From contig PKWK01000113.1 in the NCBI GenBank assembly GCA_003133205.1, forward strand, positions 9,312-21,118: 11,807 nucleotides of DNA, written 5' to 3'. Source of the stretch: Granulicella sp. (GTDB lineage Bacteria > Acidobacteriota > Terriglobia > Terriglobales > Acidobacteriaceae). A program made the translations under genes and the position numbers. Numbering within the stretch: position 1 is the first letter of the stretch; the number at the start of each line of letters is the position of its first letter. Shown in pieces: positions 1-4,911 of this stretch. Under the pieces are notes generated by a model. That model was not told where the DNA came from, made no database searches, and saw only the letters and a program-made list of their open reading frames with translations.

Positions 1-338
1 TTCCAAATGCGATTGCCCTGGCAGGTTGAGGCTACAGTTGATGTGTTTTGTTTACTTGTTTCGTCTGTCCGATGCTTGACGGCAAGATCCCCGAAGACCT
101 CTGGGAACGCAAGATGAACGAGTGGCGGGTGGAAGAGCAACAGGTAAAGCTTGCCAGTATATGCAGCGTCCATGCGATTCCGAATTGACTTGAGCCGCGA
201 CTCCAGCCGCGTCCGCTCGGCACTCAATTTGCACTGAGCTTGGTTCTGTTCTACTTGCAGCGTGGTGATGATCTCGGCCACGACCTTTATTTCATCATCA
301 GTGGGAACAGAGCCAGCACCGCCGAACCATGAAAGCAC
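1..338 (-). pseudogene. Large serine recombinase, C-terminal fragment, internally rearranged
   Basis: Reading the minus strand from 338 to 1 gives one open frame, preceded by an in-frame TGA at 341-339, with no start of a full gene. It contains VPTDDEIKVV, then SRLKSIRNRMDAAYTGKL (about 206-147), which is the coiled-coil helix that follows the zinc-ribbon region in large serine recombinases. The expected continuation, LDGKIPEDLWERKMNEWR, is not on this strand: it is on the plus strand at 75-128. Flipping about 74-150 restores one continuous recombinase-like frame down to position 1. The catalytic N-terminal resolvase domain with its serine is absent, so this is a non-functional remnant of a site-specific recombinase from an integrated element. 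The family assignment is from recognition of the helix and the LDGKI...W..K..EWR signature, not from a search. The left end of the fragment is cut by the window edge, so its true extent is unknown. Confidence 0.6.
74..150. other. Short in-place inversion inside the recombinase remnant
   Basis: The plus strand at 75-146 encodes LDGKIPEDLWERKMNEWR followed by VEEQQV, in the opposite orientation to the rest of the recombinase fragment. The ends carry 4-bp inverted matches, GCTT at 74-77 and AAGC at 147-150, so the exact breakpoints are ambiguous by a few bases. Re-inverting the piece keeps the reading frame on both sides. The inverted ends are too short to suggest a programmed invertible switch; a replication or repair error (template switch) is the simpler reading. 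Confidence 0.55.
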
Positions 339-406
339 TCACGAGAAAAGGTGAAAGAGCCTGACTACGGAGCGCTTCGATTTGCCTTTTGAATCCTTAT
401 TCGAGA

Positions 407-1159
407 TCACCTGCGCGGGGGCAGGCAGAAAAGAGCATTCGATGTGGAGAACATTTCGCCTCCGGTGCTGATGTAACCGTTATAGGTGGCAACGAATCGG
501 AATCCAAAGGGACCCAGCAGGTCCTCGAATGGCATCAACGCGCCGCCGAATACACCCTCTCTCGGCAGAAGGTCATAGAACTCAACCAGGACGAACTTCA
601 CGGCCCGCTTTTGCAGCATCAAACGGCTGCCTTGAAGAACGACCAGGTCGAAACCTTCCACGTCGGTTTTCAGCAAATCGATGTTGTCGATCGAGTGTTC
701 CGAGCAAAATGTATCCAAGGTAGTTTCCTGTACACGAATGCTGCGCCCGCGTGTGTTGAATCGCTTGGAATGCGGGTTGTTCGGCGTCAGACTGTTGGCT
801 TTGAAGCTATCGTACTCGATCATCTCCACTTCGCCGATATCGGTCCCCAGGGCAACATTGAATCCCTGAAAGCGGGGGTTCCCGCCGACTTTGGCCATCA
901 GGGTTGCAAACGTGGATGGATGGGGTTCAAAGCCCAGGACGCGCGCCTCCGGAAAGTTATTGAGTGCATCTAGCGTCGACTCGCCCTCACTGGCTCCCAC
1001 GTCAAAAATCGTGGTCACCGGATACTTCCACTCAGCCGCCAGCCGCTTCACGTCCGCGAATGGGTAGGCACCAAACCGCGACGTTGACACCAGAACGCTA
1101 CCCTGGCGCGCCAGCACCCACTTGATTGACCCGACAACTTGCGACCTGAAGAAACCCAT
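407..1159 (-). CDS. FkbM-family SAM-dependent methyltransferase, copy A
   Basis: A complete 250-residue protein from the ATG at 1159; a GTG 18 bp upstream is in frame, but the ATG has GGAG at 1168-1165 with 5 nt spacing, so it is preferred. The SAM-binding motif is FDVGASEG (52-59), followed by the acidic turn FEPHP (77-81). The family hallmark KTDVEGFDLVVLQG lies at 164-177, then VLVEF near 190-194. FkbM-type enzymes are about 200-280 residues, usually methylate a hydroxyl of a sugar, lipid or polyketide with S-adenosylmethionine, and are cytosolic. Substrate cannot be read from sequence. The usual Asn of DVGAN is Ser57 here, whereas copy B keeps Asn. The gene faces away from the PKS operon, so a tailoring role in that pathway is possible but unproven. 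It is 24 residues different from copy B over the 256-codon frame. No clear terminator follows. Confidence 0.9.
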   Translation of the reverse strand: MGFFRSQVVGSIKWVLARQGSVLVSTSRFGAYPFADVKRLAAEWKYPVTTIFDVGASEGESTLDALNNFPEARVLGFEPHPSTFATLMAKVGGNPRFQGFNVALGTDIGEVEMIEYDSFKANSLTPNNPHSKRFNTRGRSIRVQETTLDTFCSEHSIDNIDLLKTDVEGFDLVVLQGSRLMLQKRAVKFVLVEFYDLLPREGVFGGALMPFEDLLGPFGFRFVATYNGYISTGGEMFSTSNALFCLPPRR

Positions 1160-1164
1160 CTTAT

Positions 1165-1168
1165 CTCC
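1165..1168 (-). promoter_or_regulatory. Ribosome binding site deciding the copy A start
   Basis: GGAG on the minus strand, five bases before ATG 1159. The same site precedes copy B at 2631-2628. The alternative GTG start at 1177 (2640 in copy B) would lie upstream of this site and has no comparable one of its own. Confidence 0.6.
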
Positions 1169-1263
1169 GTAGGACACCCAAAGTTTTCCATCGCCCCGGC
1201 CAGATCCAGAGGCCCACGACGCCGTCCGTAGGAATCTCCCCGTTCAGCACCGGTTCCCTCGAA

Positions 1264-1389
1264 TCGGAATCTCCTTTTTCGGCATCGATTCGCTTGAATT
1301 GTACCGCTCATGAGGGTTTTGCAAGAGCCACGCCGCATTCGAGGACGAAAAACGGGGCGATTTCCCGCTTGCCCGGGACTCGAGCGCGC
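1264..1389. other. Spacer with no recognisable gene
   Basis: Unique sequence between the right edge of the left duplication unit and the first readable part of the dehydrogenase remnant. Short frames are open but none resembles a known protein. On the minus strand it would have to hold any promoter of FkbM copy A; I see no convincing -35/-10 pair. Confidence 0.4.
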
Positions 1390-1721
1390 CATCAAGGTCT
1401 GCTCTTCGTCTCTTCATCAGACGCTCTCTCCCTTTTCCCCATGCCAGGCCTACGGCTCGGCATCCTGTTGCGCCGGTCCCGACAACGTTGCACCGGCGAA
1501 CTCCATCACCATGACGTCAAGACCAGCTCTTTGTCAGTCAATGCGTCGCGCAGAAAGCTCTGCTCCGGAAACACCCTCTCGGCGAATCACCTCGTGACCC
1601 AGACACCGCTCGGGCGTATCGGCCAATCGGACGACATCTTGCCCGCCGCCATCTACCTGCTTCGTCCGACTCGAAGTACATGACCGGCGAGACGCTGATC
1701 ATCTCCGGCGGCCTCCGCTAA
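1390..1721 (+). pseudogene. Short-chain dehydrogenase/reductase, C-terminal half, multiply frameshifted
   Basis: Pieces of a classical SDR appear in order but in different frames. GLLFVSSSDALSLFP (from about 1396) resembles the beta5 strand with the catalytic Ser. AYGSA at about 1448-1462, one frame over, sits where the YxxxK motif is expected, with the Lys lost. SVNA at 1535-1546 matches the IRVNA segment about 28 codons after the Tyr, as in intact SDRs. TPLGRIGQSDDI and PAAIYL run to about 1656, then a further 1-nt shift leads into KYMTGETLIISGGLR and a TAA at 1719-1721, the typical SDR C-terminus. No N-terminal Rossmann motif TGxxxGxG was found, so the front of the gene is gone or beyond recognition. 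The tail is unmistakable; the middle is partly inferred. A dead NAD(P)-dependent oxidoreductase trapped between the two FkbM copies. Confidence 0.7.
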
Positions 1722-1869
1722 AACAGTCGGAAGCGAACCTGCAAAACGGGGAGAAACGTGGCGCGTTCACGGCTCCCCATCGTTTCGGGTATTCCCTGCT
1801 TCGTGGTCAGGCGCTTTCACTTCTTCTCGTCGCGCGCTTCCACTCGCCGCTTCAAATTCTTATTCGAGG
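1722..1869. other. Intergenic spacer between SDR remnant and FkbM copy B
   Basis: No gene is supported. It holds the hairpin at 1748-1778. The minus strand here could also encode a continuation of copy B if the C-run near its stop has lost its frame: that reading ends in KRRVEARDEKK and a stop at about 1816. Confidence 0.4.
1742..1778 (-). terminator. Candidate intrinsic terminator after FkbM copy B
   Basis: On the minus strand GGGGAG (1778-1773) pairs with CTCCCC (1753-1748), with a second inner stem CGTG/CACG, and the hairpin is followed by GTTTTG. It is about 90 bp past the stop of copy B. On the plus strand the same hairpin lies just after the SDR remnant, so it may originally have served that gene. 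The T-tract is short, so strength is uncertain. Confidence 0.35.
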
Positions 1870-2726
1870 TCACCTGCGCGGGGGCAGGCAGAAAAGAGCT
1901 TTCGATACGGAGAACATTTCGCCTCCGGTGCTGATGTAATCGTTATAGGTGGCAACGAATCGGAATCCGAAAGGACCCAGCAGGTCCTCGCATGGCATCA
2001 ACGCACCACCGAATACACCCTCTCTCGGCCGAAGGTCATTGAACTCAACCAGGACGAACTTCACGGCCCGCTTTTGCAGCATCAAACTGCTGCCTTGAAG
2101 AACGGCCAAGTCCAAACCTTCCGCCTCGATCTTAAGCAAATCGATGTTGTCGATCGAGTGTTCCGAGCAAAATGTATCCAAGGTGGTTTCTTGTACACGA
2201 ATACTGCGCCCACGTGTGTTGAAACGCTTGGAAAAGGGGTTGTTCGGCGTCAGGCTGTTGGTTGTGGAATCATCGTACTCGATCATCTCCACTTCGCCGA
2301 TATCGGTCCCCAGGGCAACATTGAATCCCTGAAAGCGGGGGTTCCCGCCGACTTTGGCCGTCAGGGTTGCAAACGTGGGTGGATGGGGTTCAAAGCCCAG
2401 AACGCGCGCCTTCGGAAACTTATTGAGTGCCTCTAACGTCGATTCGCCCTCATTGGCTCCCACGTCAAAAATCGTGGTCACCGGATACTTCCACTCAGCC
2501 GCCAGCCGCTTCACGTCCGCGAATGGGTAGGCACCAAACCGCGACGTTGACACCAGAACGCTACCCTGGCGCGCGAGCACCCACTTGATTGACCCGACAA
2601 CTTGCGACCTGAAGAAACCCATCTCATCTCCGTAGGACACCCAAAGTTTTCCATCGCCCCGGCCAGATCCAGAGGCCCACGACGCCGTCCGTAGGAATCT
2701 CCCCGTTCAGCACCGGTTCCCTCGAA
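1854..2726. repeat. Direct duplication, right unit (FkbM gene plus flanks)
   Basis: Second unit of the duplication described at 391-1263, same orientation. About 104 bp upstream of the copy B start codon are included and virtually identical to the left unit, so both copies carry the same immediate leader but different sequence beyond CTCGAA. Confidence 0.9.
1870..2622 (-). CDS. FkbM-family SAM-dependent methyltransferase, copy B
   Basis: A complete 250-residue protein starting at ATG 2622, with GGAG at 2631-2628 as ribosome binding site. SAM motif FDVGANEG (52-59) has the usual family Asn, and the hallmark reads KIEAEGLDLAVLQG (164-177), a variant also common in the family. About 91% identical to copy A: the first 62 residues of the longer frame differ at one position, while 23 changes fall in the rest, including four in a row at 118-121 (DSTT here, SFKA in copy A). 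The reading frame is intact and the motifs conserved, so both copies are probably or recently functional. Predicted role is O-methylation of an unknown small molecule, sugar or lipid. It diverges from the PKS operon with about 530 bp between start codons, so a shared regulatory region is possible. Confidence 0.9.
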   Translation of the reverse strand: MGFFRSQVVGSIKWVLARQGSVLVSTSRFGAYPFADVKRLAAEWKYPVTTIFDVGANEGESTLEALNKFPKARVLGFEPHPPTFATLTAKVGGNPRFQGFNVALGTDIGEVEMIEYDDSTTNSLTPNNPFSKRFNTRGRSIRVQETTLDTFCSEHSIDNIDLLKIEAEGLDLAVLQGSSLMLQKRAVKFVLVEFNDLRPREGVFGGALMPCEDLLGPFGFRFVATYNDYISTGGEMFSVSKALFCLPPRR

Positions 2727-2940
2727 GGGCAGGAGCACGCGATGTCAATGTCTCGTGATAGGCAGGGACGCATATAAACTTCTCCCTGAGGCTCGTATGG
2801 AGCAAAGCACTCTCTCGAACCGCGAAATGGTTTCGCTTCGGTCCAAAATATGAGCCAGCCAGTCTTCCAAGAAGCAAGAGGGATGAGTTTTGTAGCCCGA
2901 AAACACTGCCGATCAGTTGAATTGAATCAGAGCAGTAACT
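2727..2940. other. Intergenic region, no gene recognised
   Basis: Lower-GC sequence upstream of both FkbM copy B (minus) and the biosynthetic operon (plus). An 81-codon minus-strand frame (2952-2707) and a short plus-strand frame from about 2850 are open, but neither has a recognisable domain, a good ribosome binding site or a sensible context. I see no transposase fragment here. Confidence 0.4.
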
Positions 2941-2943
2941 ATT

Positions 2944-3030
2944 TTGACACAAAAAATCTATCTGCGTCGTCCCTGTCGTGACAGGTGTCTAAGTTGACAA
3001 AACGTGTCGTAGTTGACAACGACTAAGACA
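2944..3030. promoter_or_regulatory. Dense TGTC/GACA motif array upstream of the operon
   Basis: TGTC occurs at 2974, 2986 and 3005 and GACA at 2946, 2980, 2996, 3015 and 3027. CTGTCGTGACAG (2973-2984) is a palindrome with a 2-nt centre, and GTTGACAAC (3012-3020) is another. TTGACA appears three times (2944, 2994, 3013). The pattern could be an operator region for a dimeric regulator or the terminal repeats of a lost insertion sequence (IS21- or IS481-like ends carry repeated motifs). No transposase is adjacent. Confidence 0.45.
2985..3019 (+). repeat. 16-bp direct repeat, two copies, 19-bp period
   Basis: GTGTCTAAGTTGACAA (2985-3000) and GTGTCGTAGTTGACAA (3004-3019) match at 14 of 16 positions, separated by AACC-like filler of three bases (AAC). 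A 19-bp spacing places the two units about two helical turns apart, on nearly the same face of DNA, as expected for paired protein-binding sites. Confidence 0.75.
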
Positions 3031-3041
3031 AGTAGTGAGAT
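3013..3041 (+). promoter_or_regulatory. Candidate promoter of the carbamoyltransferase-NRPS-PKS operon
   Basis: A perfect -35 hexamer TTGACA (3013-3018) is followed after 17 nt by TGAGAT (3036-3041), which matches only 3 of 6 positions of TATAAT. It overlaps the second direct repeat, so a protein bound there would control it. The weak -10 suggests an activator is needed or that the real start lies elsewhere. Confidence 0.3.
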
Positions 3042-3067
3042 TAGCACCTCTAAGGAGATTGCTCTTA

Positions 3068-3154
3068 GTGCCATCTATCGGTAAACTGCGAAAAACCACG
3101 GTGCGCCCGGCTGAGGGACGCCTTGCTCTCTTGCTGCGAAGGGGGTGGGCGTGA
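3068..3154 (+). CDS. Possible 28-residue leader peptide
   Basis: GTG at 3068 is preceded by a strong AAGGAG (3052-3057) with 10-nt spacing. The frame runs 28 codons to TGA 3152-3154, which overlaps the preferred carbamoyltransferase start GTG 3151 as GTGA, a classic coupling arrangement. The peptide is basic and leucine-rich with no known domain and no run of one amino acid that would mark an attenuator. It may instead be the frame-shifted front of an older gene, or chance. Confidence 0.25.
   Translation: MPSIGKLRKTTVRPAEGRLALLLRRGWA
3139..3145 (+). promoter_or_regulatory. Ribosome binding site deciding the carbamoyltransferase start
   Basis: AAGGGGG ends 5 nt before GTG 3151. The other in-frame GTG at 3145 overlaps this G-run and would leave no space for a ribosome binding site, so 3151 is preferred; it also gives the MKVIGISG opening usual for the family. 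Confidence 0.6.
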
Positions 3155-4911
3155 AGGTCATCGGGATTAGCGGGCTGGAGAATTCCGTTCCATTCAAGAA
3201 GGCTAATTGGCCCGGCTTGGAAGAGCGCGAGTATCGGATTGCACAGGGGATGGATGCAGCGGCTGCGCTGGTGGTTGACGGCCGATTGGTTGCCGCGGCT
3301 GAAGAAGAGCGCTTCAGTGGGAAGAAGCACACCGGCGACTTCCCGATCCACGCGATCCGATTTTGCCTTGCCGATGCCGGTATTTCGATCGACGAGATCG
3401 ACGAAATCGCCCACGGATTCGACTATGCTCCATATCGCGACCTCTATCTGAAAGATGAAGTTTCGGCCGGGCTCTATAACCAGGTCTTCTCCAGAGAAGC
3501 GCTGCTGGCGCAGGTGCGGCGGGATCTGCCCGGATTTCCGGAAGAGAAAGTGTCCTCGGTCGGTCACCATCTGGCACACGCTGCCAGCGCAGCCTATACA
3601 TCGGGCTGGGACGAGTGTCTGGTGGTCGTAAACGATGCGATGGGCGAAATCGAGAGCATCAGCGTCTACGATTTTCATGACGGGGAATTCGATAGAATCC
3701 GAACGATAGGAGCTAATGACTCGATTGGCATTCTATATTCGCTTGTAACTCTGCATCTGGGCTTCGACTTCAATTCAGATGAATACAAGATCATGGGTTT
3801 GGCTCCTTACGGCGACCCTGCTCGCTTCCGGCCGTTCTTTGAGCAGGCCGTGGAACTTCGCGACGACGGCTCCATTCGGATTCCTATTCTAAAGTTGAAC
3901 CGATCCCGCGAGGAGCGGGAAAACTATACCGCCACGCGAGCGTATCTCGACGAGCACTTAGTCCCGCGCAGACTCCCAGTCGACCCTGTTTCATCTATTC
4001 ATGAGGACGTGGCTGCCGCTCTTCAGGAGTGCCTCGACAGAGTGGTCCTCCACGTCTGCGGCCACTTCGCGGAGCAGACGGGCTTGCGCCGAATTGCTCT
4101 GGCCGGAGGGGTTGCCCTCAACTGCACGGCCAATGGCAAGCTGATGCGCTCGGGGTTATTCGATGAAGTCTACGTGCAACCCGTGGCCGGTGACGACGGC
4201 GTCGCTCTGGGAGCCGCTCTCTATCGGACGTCACTTTCGTGCGAGGTTCCCAACCGCCGCTTGCCGGCTCCGCTCTTTGGACCCCGCTATTCAATGAGCG
4301 ATATAGAAGCCGCGCTTCGCCGCTTCGGCGACAAGGTCGAATGGGAATACTTAGATTCACTTGAAGCCACCTGTACGTCCGCGGCTAAGCTTATCGCCGA
4401 AGGACGGGTCATCGCATGGTATCGCGGCCGGATGGAGTACGGTCCGCGGGCACTGGGTAATCGCAGCATTCTCGCCGACCCTGGGCACCCCGAAATGCGT
4501 GACCGGATCAACGCCATGGTCAAGAAGCGCGAAGCCTTCCGTCCTTTTGCACCCGCCTGCTCGGTGGAAGAAGCGCACCGCTGGTTTGATGTAGCTCCGG
4601 GCGCGGAACATCCTTACATGATCAGCGTGGTCGATGTTCGTCCCGAGGCCCAGTCTTTACTTCCTGCCATAACCCACGTCAACGGTTCCGCTCGTCTGCA
4701 GACCGTATCTGTGAACGACAATCCTGATTTTCATGCGCTGCTTCTGGCCGTCGGAGAGACCACAGGCCGCCAGATGGTGCTGAACACCAGCTTTAATGTC
4801 AAAGGGCAACCTATCGTGAATACGCCCGACGAAGCGATCGAGACATTTCTCGGAACTGGTATCGAGTTCCTATTCCTGGAGAACTGCCATGTTACCCGTT
4901 CAGGTGCTTGA
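3151..4911 (+). CDS. Carbamoyltransferase (NodU/CmcH/TobZ family)
   Basis: A 586-residue protein of normal family length. Enzymes of this family use carbamoyl phosphate and ATP, through a carbamoyl-adenylate, to carbamoylate a hydroxyl (less often another nucleophile) of a natural product in the cytosol. The N-terminal Kae1-like domain shows AAAALVVDG (36-44), AAAEEERFSGKKHTG, the metal-site motif HHLAHAAS (139-146), EYKIMGLAPYGDP and AGGVALNCTANGKLM (318-332). The C-terminal YrdC-like part shows GRMEYGPRALGNRSI (426-440), VKKREAFRPFAPA, VNGSARLQTV and LNTSFNVKGQPIV (544-556). The N-terminus is unusual: some 25 extra residues precede the AAAAL strand, and the His-Asp usually found there reads Met34-Asp35. 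Its 3' end overlaps the next gene by 23 bp, so the two are surely co-transcribed and probably translationally coupled. In this operon it most likely carbamoylates the NRPS/PKS product or an intermediate; the acceptor is unknown. Confidence 0.93.
   Translation: MKVIGISGLENSVPFKKANWPGLEEREYRIAQGMDAAAALVVDGRLVAAAEEERFSGKKHTGDFPIHAIRFCLADAGISIDEIDEIAHGFDYAPYRDLYLKDEVSAGLYNQVFSREALLAQVRRDLPGFPEEKVSSVGHHLAHAASAAYTSGWDECLVVVNDAMGEIESISVYDFHDGEFDRIRTIGANDSIGILYSLVTLHLGFDFNSDEYKIMGLAPYGDPARFRPFFEQAVELRDDGSIRIPILKLNRSREERENYTATRAYLDEHLVPRRLPVDPVSSIHEDVAAALQECLDRVVLHVCGHFAEQTGLRRIALAGGVALNCTANGKLMRSGLFDEVYVQPVAGDDGVALGAALYRTSLSCEVPNRRLPAPLFGPRYSMSDIEAALRRFGDKVEWEYLDSLEATCTSAAKLIAEGRVIAWYRGRMEYGPRALGNRSILADPGHPEMRDRINAMVKKREAFRPFAPACSVEEAHRWFDVAPGAEHPYMISVVDVRPEAQSLLPAITHVNGSARLQTVSVNDNPDFHALLLAVGETTGRQMVLNTSFNVKGQPIVNTPDEAIETFLGTGIEFLFLENCHVTRSGA
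4878..4881 (+). promoter_or_regulatory. Ribosome binding site inside the carbamoyltransferase gene
   Basis: GGAG seven bases before ATG 4889, lying within the coding end of the upstream gene. It supports the overlapping start of the adenylation protein. Confidence 0.55.

Larger units (their letters stand above)
391..1263. repeat. Direct duplication, left unit (FkbM gene plus flanks)
   Basis: This stretch matches 1854-2726 with a constant offset of 1463 bp and no indels. On the right both units run identically through CTCGAA (1258-1263 and 2721-2726) and then part. On the left similarity fades around 391/1854, perhaps continuing weakly for 20 bp more with a 1-nt indel. My hand count gives about 45 mismatches over roughly the first 620 bp but only 2 over the last 245 bp, so divergence is very uneven. 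Confidence 0.9.

Noticed and set aside
74..150. Programmed invertible DNA switch
   Set aside because: Only 4-bp inverted ends, and it lies inside a degenerate recombinase fragment rather than a promoter or tail-fibre gene.
389..973. Long plus-strand open frame of 194 codons, and a similar one at 2074-2436
   Set aside because: Antisense shadows of the two FkbM genes: similar in both copies only because the coding strand is duplicated, with no recognisable protein content.
1158..1252. Small minus-strand frame (about 29 codons) ending at the FkbM start codon, present in both duplication units
   Set aside because: Its conservation is explained by the recent duplication; no ribosome site or family resemblance supports it.
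2707..2952. 81-codon minus-strand frame starting GTG 2952
   Set aside because: No recognisable domain, no clear ribosome binding site, and it runs into the leader of FkbM copy B.
3145..3150. GTG 3145 as the carbamoyltransferase start
   Set aside because: It overlaps the G-rich ribosome binding site; GTG 3151 has correct spacing and gives the usual family N-terminus.
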